The notes under the pieces: model-generated | Told to the model about the DNA's origin: nothing | Database searches by the model: none | The model's input: the letters and a program-made list of their open reading frames with translations, nothing else | Shown: positions 28,117-37,041 of the stretch, piece after piece | Layout of the letters: each line of letters begins with the position of its first letter | How positions within the stretch are numbered: position 1 is the first letter of the stretch | Assembly: GCA_016124445.1 (NCBI GenBank) | Contig: WGNR01000012.1 | Coordinates: forward strand, 434,001-498,000 | Length of the DNA stretch: 64,000 nucleotides | Source: a bacterium | GTDB lineage: Bacteria > Planctomycetota > Planctomycetia > Pirellulales > Pirellulaceae | Direction: 5' to 3' | Made by a program: the position numbers and the translations under genes

Positions 28117-28424
28117 GAAGCATGGCGACAAGGGACCACATCCAGGACCCCAGAATAGGGGATTCTGGGCCTGCGCCAGTCGGAAGATTTGGGTTATGAG
28201 GGGCACTTCACAGGAGTCTGGATGGGAATTGGCAGTCTTTCCGTGGTTTACTTGCCTTTCCTAACCCCTCAAATTATGATCACTCATAAACTTTTCAGTT
28301 TTGCAGGGACACAATCCGCGACAAGGTGGATTGGATCTGCCAAACTGCAGAAGGGCCCAGCGTAGGACTTCGGTCCGCCTATCTATCACCTTCTCGAGCT
28401 CAAGACAAAATCCAGGTATCTGTT
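28117..28424. other. Intergenic region between dnaE and the DUF1598-like gene
   Basis: About 308 bases separate the two genes. Near its start a hairpin (8-bp stem CCCAGAAT/ATTCTGGG, 28149-28169, 5-nt loop) follows dnaE without a T-run; it could be a weak terminator. The rest presumably holds the promoter of the next gene. I see no gene here. Confidence 0.5.
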
Positions 28425-29840
28425 ATGGACTTGCGACTCATCAAGCCATGGTCGTTGCTATCGGTCGCTCTGTTGTTGGCCGTCGGTGCAAGCAATGCGT
28501 TTGCCCAAAACAACAACAATAACAACGGTAACAACAACAACACCACCAACGGTGTTGCGTCTGGTGTGGCTGTCGACGCACAAGGTGTGTTGAAATTCCG
28601 CCGTGCGTTCGATCCAACTGGCCAACTGATGCGTCAGCGTGCCCAGCAAGCCGCGGCGTTGCTGCCTCCTGACTTGAATCGCCCTAGCAAGCTCCGCAAG
28701 ATCTCGCTCAATCGCCTCGAAAAGGCGGTCGCCGATTCGATCGCCAAGGGTGGCGGCATTCCGGAAGAGATGAAAAACCTCGCCGGTTTGAACGAGATTA
28801 AGTACGTTTTCTACTACCCGGAAACCAAAGACATCGTCATCGCCGGTACCGCCGAAGGCTTCGTTCGTGATTTGAACGGCGTCAACGTTGGTACCTTCAG
28901 CGGTAAAGCCACGCTGCAACTGGAAGACTTGGTGGTCGCCTTGCGTGCGTTTGCTCCTTACTCGAAGGGTACCAACGACGTTGGTTGCTCGATCGATCCG
29001 ACGAAGGAAGGCTTGGCGAACCTGAACAAGGTGATCGCCTCGATTCCGGCCTACAACGTGACACCAGGCGACACCGCCACGATCGTGACCGCCATGAAGA
29101 ACGCCTTGGGTCTGCAGAACGTCACCGTCCGTGGCGTTTCTCCCAAGACTCACTTTGCCCGCGTGATGGTCGAAGCGGACTATCGCATGAAGCTGATCGG
29201 CATCGGCCTGGAACGACCTCCGGTCAACATTCCCAGCTACGTCGACAAGGCCGCGGCTGGATCGCTGGCTTCCAACGCGATGCAGCGATGGTACTTTGTG
29301 CCGAACTACGACTGCGTGAAAGTCTCGGAAGATGGCTTGGCCATGGAATTGATGGGCAATGGCGTCAAGCTGATTGGTGCCAGCGAAATGGTCACCCAGC
29401 AAGGTGGACGTGTTCAGTCGAATTCGATTGATCGTGCCAGCCAGGTCTTCACGACGACCTTCACCCGCAAGTATGGCGAGCTGGCCGAACGCGAGCCGGT
29501 TTATGCCCAGCTGCGTGACCTGATCGACATGCTGGTCGCTGCCGCTTACATTCAACAGCAAGATTACTACCGCGAAGCTGGATTCGACCTGGGTGTCTTC
29601 GGTGACGAAAACGCTTTCCCGGTCGAAACGCTGGCTGCCCCGGAAACGGTTGAAACCGCCATCAATGCCATCTGGAAAGGGCAACGACTGCTGACCCCGA
29701 TCGGTGGCGGTGTCGAAGTTCGTGCCAAAGAGGCTTTGTCCTCGGACAACGTCCAAAAGGATGAAGATGGTGCCCTGGCCGAAACCCAGAAGGGGATCAC
29801 GCTGAACAATCTGGCCGCTGGCCAGTGGTGGTGGGACTAA
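28425..29840 (+). CDS. Exported DUF1598-like protein with an Asn-rich N-terminal stretch
   Basis: This encodes 471 residues. A signal peptide (1-27, ending SNAFAQ) is followed directly by an Asn-rich run (29-42: six Asn, Gly, four Asn, two Thr, Asn). The remainder is a mixed alpha/beta protein with charged helices and no transmembrane segment, so the mature protein should be outside the cytoplasm. The overall pattern matches the planctomycete family I know as DUF1598, whose function is unknown. The ATG at 28425 was chosen because it begins the signal peptide; the frame opens further upstream to 28326. A terminator follows at 29874. Confidence 0.75.
   Translation: MDLRLIKPWSLLSVALLLAVGASNAFAQNNNNNNGNNNNTTNGVASGVAVDAQGVLKFRRAFDPTGQLMRQRAQQAAALLPPDLNRPSKLRKISLNRLEKAVADSIAKGGGIPEEMKNLAGLNEIKYVFYYPETKDIVIAGTAEGFVRDLNGVNVGTFSGKATLQLEDLVVALRAFAPYSKGTNDVGCSIDPTKEGLANLNKVIASIPAYNVTPGDTATIVTAMKNALGLQNVTVRGVSPKTHFARVMVEADYRMKLIGIGLERPPVNIPSYVDKAAAGSLASNAMQRWYFVPNYDCVKVSEDGLAMELMGNGVKLIGASEMVTQQGGRVQSNSIDRASQVFTTTFTRKYGELAEREPVYAQLRDLIDMLVAAAYIQQQDYYREAGFDLGVFGDENAFPVETLAAPETVETAINAIWKGQRLLTPIGGGVEVRAKEALSSDNVQKDEDGALAETQKGITLNNLAAGQWWWD
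28509..28550 (+). repeat. Asn-codon run inside the DUF1598-like gene
   Basis: Eleven AAC/AAT codons in a 14-codon stretch, broken by GGT and ACC, make a low-complexity tract just after the signal peptide. Such repeats can change length by slippage of whole codons. Confidence 0.7.
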
Positions 29841-29873
29841 GCGTCTCACTCTCTGATAAAGCTCAAAACCATC

Positions 29874-29911
29874 GCACGCCGGATCGATTGATTCGGCGTG
29901 CTTTGTTTCTT
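29874..29911 (+). terminator. Rho-independent terminator
   Basis: Stem GCACGCCG (29874-29881) pairs with CGGCGTGC (29894-29901), then the T-rich TTTGTTTCTT. It ends the DUF1598-like gene. Confidence 0.85.
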
Positions 29912-30031
29912 GAGTCCTCACTCTCCAGCCGAGCGGCGACGGCGTTTGCCCCGGTTATCGATCTAGCGGGATCGCTCTATAATTAATGTTGGACCTCCAC
30001 ACAGACCCCCCATCCATTAAAGGGAAAGCCG

Positions 30032-30472
30032 ATGAAAGTCGCGACATTCGAAACCGACAAGGGAACCATCAAGATCGAGTTGTTTGCCGACAAGACCCCC
30101 AAGACGGTCGCCAACTTCGAAAAACTGGCTGGCGAAGGCTTCTACGATGGTTTGAAATTCCATCGCGTCATCAGCGACTTCATGATCCAAGGCGGTTGCC
30201 CCCAAGGCACCGGCACCGGTGGCCCTGGATATAAATTCGAAGACGAATTCCATCCCGACCTGAAGCACGATGGCCCTGGCGTTCTTTCGATGGCTAACGC
30301 CGGCCCCAACACCAACGGCTCGCAGTTCTTCATCACCCACTCGGCCCAGCCGCATCTGGACAATCGTCACTCGGTCTTCGGCAAGGTCATCGAAGGACAA
30401 GACGTCGTCGATTCGATCAAGCAGGGTGACAAGATGAATAAGGTGACCGTGACCGTGACCGAGGAAGACTAA
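30032..30472 (+). CDS. Cyclophilin-type peptidyl-prolyl cis-trans isomerase
   Basis: This encodes 146 residues, the small cytoplasmic cyclophilin form. Conserved elements include [13 protein letters not shown] (catalytic Arg and Phe/Met), the loop GTGTGGPGY, and NGSQFFIT with the Gln-Phe-Phe triad of the active site, followed by HSVFGKV. It catalyses proline isomerisation during folding. There is no signal peptide, so it acts in the cytoplasm. The ribosome site AAAGGG precedes the ATG. A REP-like element begins just past the stop, and then a strong terminator. Confidence 0.97.
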   Translation: MKVATFETDKGTIKIELFADKTPKTVANFEKLAGEGFYDGLKFHRVISDFMIQGGCPQGTGTGGPGYKFEDEFHPDLKHDGPGVLSMANAGPNTNGSQFFITHSAQPHLDNRHSVFGKVIEGQDVVDSIKQGDKMNKVTVTVTEED

Positions 30473-30476
30473 ACTC

Positions 30477-30501
30477 ACCGCGTCCGCATAGCGGATCCTA
30501 C
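30477..30501 (+). repeat. REP-like element, copy A
   Basis: A 25-base unit close to the consensus ACCGCGTCCGCAnAGCGGAC followed by CCTAC. The core GTCCGC/GCGGAC is palindromic. It begins 5 nt past the cyclophilin stop codon. Copies B (31958-31985, inverted) and C (32065-32094) are nearby. Confidence 0.7.
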
Positions 30502-30513
30502 AAGACGCAAAAT

Positions 30514-30551
30514 CTGGCGGCCCTCAGCTTTGGGCCGCCAGTTTGTTTCTT
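30514..30551 (+). terminator. Rho-independent terminator of the cyclophilin gene
   Basis: A 10-bp perfect stem (CTGGCGGCCC with GGGCCGCCAG, 8-nt loop) is followed by TTTGTTTCTT. It lies between two convergent genes. Confidence 0.9.
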
Positions 30552-30558
30552 GACGTTG

Positions 30559-31947
30559 CTACTTCGGCTGCGGCTGGATTCGATCGACCACCACCACGCG
30601 GACATCGCAGACGTTGGTATGAGTTGGCCCCGTTTTCACCAACCGATCGAGCGGCTCAAAGAAGCGGTACGCATCGTTTCGCTGTAAGAACGCTTCCGCA
30701 TCGAGCCCCTTCTCGCGCATCGCCTGGATCGTCTCTCCATCCGCCCAGGCGCCGGCCGCGTCGGTCGGTCCATCTTCGCCATCAGTTCCGCCGCTCAGGA
30801 TTGCCACGCCATCGAGCGAACTTTCAGGCCGCTGCCGCATCGCTTCGATCATCGCCGCCAGGACCAATTGCTGGTTCCGACCGCCCAGGCCTCGCACCGA
30901 TTCGTCGGCCAGCTTCACGACTGGTTCGCCACCGGTGATCAAACAGTCGGGGCCCGCTTCGCTTTGCATCTTCAAGGCCATCGTGGCCAGGTGCTCTCCG
31001 ACCTGTTCTGCCTGGCCTTCCATGCTGGTCGCGCAGTGCATGGCGTGTGAGTAACCCCGTTTTTCCGCCTCGATCCCGGCGGCATCGACCGCGACCGCAT
31101 TGTTGCCGATCACATAGTTCACCACGCTGCAGGTCGTGCGCGAATCGTTTCTCGGATGCCGCTTCGCTTTCTCGTCCAGCACCCGCATCACACCTTTGAA
31201 CTTCTCAATCGAATTAACACCGAATGACTTCAGCACCGCCAACGCATCGGTTGCCGTCGTCGAATTGGGGACCGTCGGCCCCGAGGCAATCACGTCCAGC
31301 GGATCTCCTAGCACATCGGAAATGATCAAGCTGACCAGGCTACCAGCCTGGCAGCTCATCGCCAGCCCGTTTCCTTTGATGCGGCTGAGTTGCTTTCGCA
31401 CTGTGTTCAGCTGCTCGATATTCGCACCGTTGCCACTGAGAAACTTTGTGATCTCCTGCTTCTCGGCCAGGCTGATACCATCGATCGGAGAGGGCAACAA
31501 TGCCGAACCACCCCCTGAAATCAAACAGATGCACAAGTCATGGACGGTCATCGAAGCACACATCTGCAAGATCTGCCGCGTGATCTCGACGCCTTCGATC
31601 GTCGGCGAGTTTTGCCCGGCAGGTCGACCTGCTTTCAATTGAATGTGCGAAAGCTCTTCAACACAGTCGGCCGGAACGCTGAGCAAGCCACGCACCTGCT
31701 TTTCATCGAGTACTCTCTCGCCCAGAGCCTTCTGCAAACCCATCGCCATGCCGGCGCCTGCCTTGCCGCCGCCAACGACAAAGATCCGCCCGATTGCCGA
31801 CAAGTCGAACTGTGAGTCGCCGACAAAGAGCGTATCGTCGACCACTTCCACCGCATCGAAAACCAACTGGTCGCTTTTAACGGCGTCGACGCCAGCCTTC
31901 CAGATCGCTTGGACATCTTCAGCCAATTGTTTCGGCGAACGTTTCAT
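30559..31947 (-). CDS. Glycerate 2-kinase of the GckA/MOFRL family
   Basis: This encodes 462 residues from the ATG at 31947, which has a good ribosome site (GAGAGGTG). A longer frame to 32016 adds residues encoded by the REP-like element and is not believable. The N-terminal DUF4147 domain has GGGKAGAGM and a central SGGGSALLPSP motif, and the C-terminal MOFRL domain has TGGEPVV and SGGTDGEDGPTDAAGA. The family phosphorylates D-glycerate to 2-phosphoglycerate, linking it to glycolysis. It is a single gene; its 5' region includes an inverted pair of REP-like elements. Hydroxypyruvate reductase, annotated in older databases for this family, is a misnomer. Confidence 0.92.
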   Translation of the reverse strand: MKRSPKQLAEDVQAIWKAGVDAVKSDQLVFDAVEVVDDTLFVGDSQFDLSAIGRIFVVGGGKAGAGMAMGLQKALGERVLDEKQVRGLLSVPADCVEELSHIQLKAGRPAGQNSPTIEGVEITRQILQMCASMTVHDLCICLISGGGSALLPSPIDGISLAEKQEITKFLSGNGANIEQLNTVRKQLSRIKGNGLAMSCQAGSLVSLIISDVLGDPLDVIASGPTVPNSTTATDALAVLKSFGVNSIEKFKGVMRVLDEKAKRHPRNDSRTTCSVVNYVIGNNAVAVDAAGIEAEKRGYSHAMHCATSMEGQAEQVGEHLATMALKMQSEAGPDCLITGGEPVVKLADESVRGLGGRNQQLVLAAMIEAMRQRPESSLDGVAILSGGTDGEDGPTDAAGAWADGETIQAMREKGLDAEAFLQRNDAYRFFEPLDRLVKTGPTHTNVCDVRVVVVDRIQPQPK

Positions 31948-31957
31948 GACACCTCTC

Positions 31958-31985
31958 GTAGGGCCCGCTCTGCGGACGCGGTAAT
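31958..31985 (-). repeat. REP-like element, copy B (inverted)
   Basis: On the minus strand it reads TTACCGCGTCCGCAGAGCGG and on to CCTAC, differing from copy C at three of 29 positions. It abuts the ribosome binding site of the glycerate kinase gene, so it lies in that gene's leader. Confidence 0.75.
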
Positions 31986-32064
31986 GCGTTTTCAATTCAT
32001 CTGTGTTGGAAATCAATCATGCCGTACGAAGCAAAATCGTTTGGTTTTCGATTCTTCAAACCGG

Positions 32065-32094
32065 ATTACCGCGTCCGCACAGCAGACCCTACGA
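32065..32094 (+). repeat. REP-like element, copy C
   Basis: It reads ATTACCGCGTCCGCACAGCA and on to CCCTACGA and is inverted relative to copy B about 80 nt away. The two could pair as the arms of a large hairpin. It lies between the stop codon of the 197-residue protein gene (32106) and the glycerate kinase leader. Confidence 0.75.
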
Positions 32095-32105
32095 TCGAAC
32101 AAATC

Positions 32106-32699
32106 TCAAGAGATCCGCACGATATCGCTCCACTGAAGTTTTTGCTCAACCAGAATGTGTCCCAATGGATTGTCCTGGTCGGCACAGCAAACCAGCCCGA
32201 TCAAATAACCGCTCTGCTGATAGTCGAACCGTCCGGCAATGGCAAGCCATGGGGTGCCTTCGCCATGTTCCCCCGGCAGATTGGCCTGGGCAAAAAAGCG
32301 TTGGCCGAATCCCCGCGTGCTGATTTGCCCTGGCCAGCGATATACATCGGGACGATGAGCCCGGACCACCGACATCATCTGGGGCAGAAAGTTTTCCATC
32401 ATGCCGCGCAAGGTCTCTTCGCTGAGGATATCGTGTCCGCGGCCAGCCGGCGCAACCACAATCGCGACAATTCGCACCGGCACGTTGTACACACGCACCT
32501 CCGGCCCCAATAGCGACTTCGGCCCCGAAGCAGCCATGCGATCGATGGCGATCTCGACCGGCGTAACGGAGGGCGGCTCGTTCTTCTTGGGCAACACAAA
32601 ACGATAGACGATCACAGCCACCACAATCGCACCAACGATCAGTCCCACCAAAATTGGCGGTGGAGCAGAAAAGGCTACCAGGCTGGCCGAATCGATCAC
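32106..32699 (-). CDS. Single-TM membrane protein of unknown function
   Basis: This encodes 197 residues from a GTG (no nearby ATG before the membrane segment). A hydrophobic segment at about 15-34 (ILVGLIVGAIVVAVIVYRF) anchors the N-terminus, and the rest (about 40-197) is a soluble domain with a Trp/Arg-rich centre and a conserved-looking C-terminal half containing ADQDNPLG. No family is recognised. It lies 86 nt downstream of the 909-residue exported protein on the same strand, so co-transcription is plausible. Confidence 0.7.
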   Translation of the reverse strand: MIDSASLVAFSAPPPILVGLIVGAIVVAVIVYRFVLPKKNEPPSVTPVEIAIDRMAASGPKSLLGPEVRVYNVPVRIVAIVVAPAGRGHDILSEETLRGMMENFLPQMMSVVRAHRPDVYRWPGQISTRGFGQRFFAQANLPGEHGEGTPWLAIAGRFDYQQSGYLIGLVCCADQDNPLGHILVEQKLQWSDIVRIS

Positions 32700-32785
32700 G
32701 ACGATGCTCGATCAAAGAAGTGCAACAGGCAAAGCTTCGATCGTAACGCATGCAAACCGACATGGCGAGAAGCAGATCGCCGAAA

Positions 32786-35515
32786 CTACGGCTCGATCGT
32801 TTGATATCGATCGTCCAGCTTGGTCTCGAAGCTCGGCGCGATCTTGGGGCCCCGTGACGCTTCAAATACCATGACCGTAACGTCGTCGACAAATACCTGG
32901 CCCACGTCGGCCAGTTCGATCGTTAGCTGCATCGTCTCGGCATCGCCGGTGGCTCGAATCAAACTGAACTCGGTCCAATCGGTCGGCTCGGTCATTTGAA
33001 TGGCAAGTTCACGCCCCCCCAAAGAATCATGAATCCGCACGCCGCCTGACTCTTCCGATAGCTTCTGTGGAATGCGAATCCAACCTCGAACCAATACCAA
33101 TCGACCTGGGGGCACTTTGACCGGGGCGCTGCGGATTTCGATCGGGGCTTGCTCTGGCCGGGCATACAATCCCCGGGCATCGGGAGCAACGCGCATCGCC
33201 AGCGAATAATACCCTTGATGCGGCTCACGCGGCGAAAGCTCGACCTTCGACTCGAAGCCTGGCTGCGGATTGGTAACCTGAGTCCAACCGCTGGAAAGCA
33301 ACAGCGAGATGTCTTCCATATCGCCGGCCGGCAAAATGTTGGAGCCTGGTCTGAGGTACTGCAAGTTCCCCTGCAGACGCGAGGCAAACGGAACCAGGTC
33401 GTGCGATATGAGCGTCGGGTTGGTCATCGTGAAGCGATACTGCGTCGCCAATTGTTCCCACTGTTGACGCTGCACCGTAGCAACTTTTCGCTGCGCTTTG
33501 ACAACGTAGTCGTAGGCTCGCTGCAGATTGTATTCCTCGAACAACGTTCGAGCCTGGCGGATATCGCCCCAGGCCTGATCAATCCCGCGGCGAACGGCAG
33601 GTGACTGGTTCGGAGACTCGAGCGTCGCTTGAACATTTCTCGCCAGCTCGAATTCGTGATTCACCGCTTCCATCCGCAGCCGCACGATTTCGACTCGATG
33701 CCGATCGCTTCGCTCACGCATGTCGCGGACGACCCGCGGATCTTGCGTCAGAAAGATCAACGAGACGTGCTCGCCTGGTTCAAGCGTGATCTTCATATCA
33801 CCCAGCCCGCGGCTGTATTCGACCGGATGAATTCCTGAATCGCCGATGCGGTACGCCTCCGATGCCATCGGAACGCCGCGGACCTGAACTTTGACGTCGT
33901 GCTCTGGTAACGGATCGACGACGTACTGGTCTTCCGGTCCGGTACGAACCGCGATCAACAAAATCGCCGTCTCTGTCGCAAGCATCCCGACTTGAACTCT
34001 CGGATCGCTAGAGATCGCCCCATCACGCGGCGTTCCCTGGGCGATCCAGGGATCGATCAATTGCATGCGGCGGTTGATGATGTCCAGCGCCGTTCGGCGT
34101 GCAAAATCGACTGGGTGATCGCCATCCAGCGGAGAATTGCTCTCAAACAGAATTCCCCGCACACCATTGGATATCGCCAGAAAAGTGGCTTTCTCCAGTT
34201 GTTCCGGTTGAAAGCCCATCGGGATGCGGGTCTCTTGCCCGAGCAGCGAAACTTGCCGCTGCGTTGTTGGACTGAACTGCGTGGGAATAACGGCCCAGCG
34301 AGTGGCACTCGGCGAGGCAAACAATCCCCACGACTGCGTCCACTTGGCATAGGCGGCCAGCGACTGCGAAGTGCCCAGCACCGGTCGCCGCGCGGCGATG
34401 ATATCGCTGTGCTGGCTGTAGTCGTAAATCCGGTTCGGGGCGATCGCCAGCACTGGCCGCGGCCGCTGACCATCGAGCAGCCGCAAGTCAGACGCGCGGA
34501 TCGCGAAGTCGGAGAAGCCATCGTCGCCTCCGGTAATCGGAAGTTCCCAGGCCAGTACGGCCGCTTGATCCTCAGGGGAACGATTCTCCGGGGGCGAGCT
34601 GACGCTCCACATGCGGTAGCGTTGCAGTTCCTGCTGCAAACGAGGAGAAGGTGCTTTGCTGGTGCGAATGGCGGTGAATCCCAGTCCTCGTAAAAGCGAG
34701 AGGGACTCGCCGTTGTAGTCGATGATTCGTGGTGCGGCGGCATGATCGTTCAGTTCGATCACCTGGCCGTTGGAAGCCGACCCGGTTCGCTGCGGCGTCA
34801 ACTGAACGTTCGCGCCGGTGGTTCCGTCCATGCCTCGCACGTTTTGCGAGGTCATCACTCGCTGCGTGGTTGTTTGCGAAGGAGGCACGTTCAGCAGCCC
34901 ATCCCCATCCAGATCGTCGGTCTGGATGCGAAGCACGCCGGGTGCCGCGTAAAGATTCAGTTCGACCATGTCAACATACGCCTCGCGCGGGTCGAACTGC
35001 GGTCCATACTCGCGGCGAAGTGCGGTGACCTGCTCGTGCACCTTTTGATCGATGCCGCGGATACCGATTTGCGTCCATTGATCTGGCCTGTCGCAGCGAT
35101 CACCAAGCACACGGGTGGTAACCGGCTTGCGCGTACGCGGATCGAGGCTGCGCGGAAAAACGACCTGCGCCGCTATCTGCACCCCAGGCCGGTTCGATTT
35201 AACCCACAGCGAATATTGCAGGTCGGGAACGACGCGAGCCGCCGTGACCGGGTGACCATAGTACGCATACGAACCATGACCGAAACGCAGCGTGATCAGT
35301 TCGCTGCTCGCTCCCAGGTGCGAGTCGCCTGCGTTGCGTTGATGTTCGAGCCGGCTCGAAGGAACATCAGCCTCCAGCGGAACCCAGGTCGTATTGGCCG
35401 ATTCAAAGTCGTCGATCACCGCCGAGAGCGCGCAGCAAGGCAGGGCGATGTTGCCGAAAAACAACACGCCCACCAGTAGCAGGGAAAACCTGATTGTCGC
35501 GTGACTCGATCGCAC
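32786..35515 (-). CDS. Large exported protein with carbohydrate-binding-like ends and a Ca-loop motif
   Basis: This encodes 909 residues. A signal peptide (1-32) is followed by a beta-rich, jelly-roll-like N-terminal region (about 33-200) beginning IDDFESANTTW, a dockerin-like calcium loop DLDGDGLLN (201-209), a central region with barrel-like features (about 260-600), a helical segment (about 600-720) and a C-terminal jelly-roll like CBM4_9 (about 740-890). I cannot name a catalytic family: no clear glycosidase acid pair is visible. It may bind or trim polysaccharide outside the cell. It starts a minus-strand unit with the 197-residue membrane protein gene after it. Confidence 0.75.
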   Translation of the reverse strand: MRSSHATIRFSLLLVGVLFFGNIALPCCALSAVIDDFESANTTWVPLEADVPSSRLEHQRNAGDSHLGASSELITLRFGHGSYAYYGHPVTAARVVPDLQYSLWVKSNRPGVQIAAQVVFPRSLDPRTRKPVTTRVLGDRCDRPDQWTQIGIRGIDQKVHEQVTALRREYGPQFDPREAYVDMVELNLYAAPGVLRIQTDDLDGDGLLNVPPSQTTTQRVMTSQNVRGMDGTTGANVQLTPQRTGSASNGQVIELNDHAAAPRIIDYNGESLSLLRGLGFTAIRTSKAPSPRLQQELQRYRMWSVSSPPENRSPEDQAAVLAWELPITGGDDGFSDFAIRASDLRLLDGQRPRPVLAIAPNRIYDYSQHSDIIAARRPVLGTSQSLAAYAKWTQSWGLFASPSATRWAVIPTQFSPTTQRQVSLLGQETRIPMGFQPEQLEKATFLAISNGVRGILFESNSPLDGDHPVDFARRTALDIINRRMQLIDPWIAQGTPRDGAISSDPRVQVGMLATETAILLIAVRTGPEDQYVVDPLPEHDVKVQVRGVPMASEAYRIGDSGIHPVEYSRGLGDMKITLEPGEHVSLIFLTQDPRVVRDMRERSDRHRVEIVRLRMEAVNHEFELARNVQATLESPNQSPAVRRGIDQAWGDIRQARTLFEEYNLQRAYDYVVKAQRKVATVQRQQWEQLATQYRFTMTNPTLISHDLVPFASRLQGNLQYLRPGSNILPAGDMEDISLLLSSGWTQVTNPQPGFESKVELSPREPHQGYYSLAMRVAPDARGLYARPEQAPIEIRSAPVKVPPGRLVLVRGWIRIPQKLSEESGGVRIHDSLGGRELAIQMTEPTDWTEFSLIRATGDAETMQLTIELADVGQVFVDDVTVMVFEASRGPKIAPSFETKLDDRYQTIEP

Positions 35516-35769
35516 GCTCGATGTTTCCTAGATGCGACAAGAAGTTGCGTCGGCCGTAAGTCGTGCTTGTACCTAGATTTAGACTTCGATTCCAGATCAA
35601 TCATGAGGCAAAAAAACCACATGTCGAAATAGAGTCGCATTGGGGCAAAAAACGCAAGCTGTTCTCAGCCAATGACTTAGGCCTTTTACCCGAAAGGTTC
35701 ACAACTTCATGGCACGGGGGCTGCAAATAATCGTTTCAGAACAGAACAACCCAATCGCGGAGAATCATC

Positions 35770-36072
35770 ATGAGCCAAGCCAACCAACGAACCGACGACC
35801 AAGCAGCCGCCCAAGACGAACTTCCGAAGGATCTGGTCGAGTTGGCGATCATGATTGCCAAGCTGCCCAACGAACATCGCGAAGTTCTGGAGCCAGCGGT
35901 CAACAAAGTGATCGAAAACAGCCGACGTCGCCGGCGGATCTACACCCTGGTTCAGGAAGCCTTAAGCCAGTTGCGACTGGATATGAAATACCTGATGTTC
36001 GACCTGGAAGCGACCCGTCGTGAACGCGATCAGTACAAATCGGACGCCGGCGGAAGTCAGGACGAAGACTAA
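35770..36072 (+). CDS. Small helical protein of unknown function
   Basis: This encodes 100 residues: an acidic/Gln-rich start, a helix around 20-50 with RRRRR at 53-57, then a helical stretch (about 58-90) suited to coiled coil. There is no signal peptide or membrane segment. The ribosome site GGAGAA precedes the ATG. The basic RRRRR and helical nature could suit nucleic-acid binding, which is only a guess. It is transcribed alone, with a strong terminator just after it, in the divergent space from the 909-residue gene. Confidence 0.65.
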   Translation: MSQANQRTDDQAAAQDELPKDLVELAIMIAKLPNEHREVLEPAVNKVIENSRRRRRIYTLVQEALSQLRLDMKYLMFDLEATRRERDQYKSDAGGSQDED

Positions 36073-36098
36073 TCAGCCCATCCAACCAGCTAAACCTA

Positions 36099-36152
36099 AG
36101 CGTGGTGGCACATGACCCCGGCGGGAGCAAGTGTGCCGCCACGCTTTTTTCT
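36099..36152 (+). terminator. Strong Rho-independent terminator
   Basis: A 14-bp stem (AGCGTGGTGGCACA with TGTGCCGCCACGCT, one G-T pair) and a long loop are followed by seven T. It ends the 100-residue protein gene. Confidence 0.85.
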
Positions 36153-36325
36153 TTTCACCCTACTTCCGTGCGGATTTGCCAGATCAGCTCGCCGGTTGCC
36201 AAGAATTTGTTGCCTATGGGTATCCGCTGCCGGTAAACTAGGTATTGGCTGTTGGCACAAGTATTGTGTCGACCCTCCTGCCAACCACGAATATCCCTCC
36301 CTGCAAGTTTTTAGGAGTCCCTCTT

Positions 36326-36871
36326 ATGAAGTCGGTACTGTCCGTCTTTACTTCGCTGGCCTTGATGGCTGTCTTCTCGGTATCGGCCATGGCTGCCGAC
36401 GACGTATTGAAAGGTGATGTCAAATCGCTCGAAGGCGAGAAGGTCGACCTGGCCAAGTACAAAGGCAAAGTGGTCCTGGTCGTCAATGTGGCCAGCAAGT
36501 GTGGTAACACTCCTCAGTACAAGCAATTGGAAGCACTGTACGAAAAGTACGGCAAAGATGGCTTCGTTGTGTTGGGTTTCCCTTGCAACCAGTTCGGTCA
36601 TCAGGAACCAGGCACGCCAACTCAGATTCGCGAGTTCTGCACAGAAAAGTATGACGTGACCTTCCCGATGTTCGAGAAGATCGACGTCAACGGCGACAAC
36701 ACCGCACCCTTCTATTCCAAGCTGAAGAGCGAATCGCCCGGCGACATCAAGTGGAACTTCGAGAAGTTCCTGATCGGCAAGAACGGCGAAGTGGTTGATC
36801 GTTTCTCGCCGAAGACCAAGCCCGACGACAAGAAGGTCGTTAGTGCGATCGAAACCGAACTGAAGAAGTAA
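36326..36871 (+). CDS. Exported glutathione peroxidase-like protein (Cys form)
   Basis: This encodes 181 residues from the ATG at 36326, which has a perfect ribosome site (TTAGGAG). A signal peptide (1-24, AMA cleavage) leads to the GPx fold: catalytic Cys59 in VASKCGNT, Gln89 in FPCNQFG and Trp143 in WNFEKF. The active site has Cys, not selenocysteine, so it likely works with thioredoxin-like donors outside the cytoplasm. It reduces peroxides. The frame opens earlier, to 36245, but that part lacks a start signal. A terminator follows at 36925. Confidence 0.94.
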   Translation: MKSVLSVFTSLALMAVFSVSAMAADDVLKGDVKSLEGEKVDLAKYKGKVVLVVNVASKCGNTPQYKQLEALYEKYGKDGFVVLGFPCNQFGHQEPGTPTQIREFCTEKYDVTFPMFEKIDVNGDNTAPFYSKLKSESPGDIKWNFEKFLIGKNGEVVDRFSPKTKPDDKKVVSAIETELKK

Positions 36872-36924
36872 GCATCCGCTACTTTTGTCGAGGTTCCATT
36901 GAGACCGCGACTGGATCAAAATAC

Positions 36925-36959
36925 AAAGCCGCTGGCAATGGTCGGCGGCTTTTTTCTTT
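36925..36959 (+). terminator. Rho-independent terminator of the GPx gene
   Basis: Stem AAAGCCGC pairs with GCGGCTTT (36925-36932 with 36945-36952), then further T residues. It lies 53 nt past the GPx stop. Confidence 0.85.
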
Positions 36960-37041
36960 CCCCAGCCCCATGCCGCTTCGTTTCTGGTAATAATAGAAAC
37001 TTGCTTGCGTTTCCCACCTTATCCAGGAAGGTCTTTCCGTT

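Noticed and set aside
28458..29921. 487-residue minus-strand ORF opposite the DUF1598-like gene
   Set aside because: The plus-strand protein has a signal peptide, and a terminator on the plus strand follows it. The antisense frame has neither.
31948..32016. Extension of the glycerate kinase gene to 32016
   Set aside because: The extra 23 residues are encoded by the REP-like element B, and the internal ATG has a good ribosome site.
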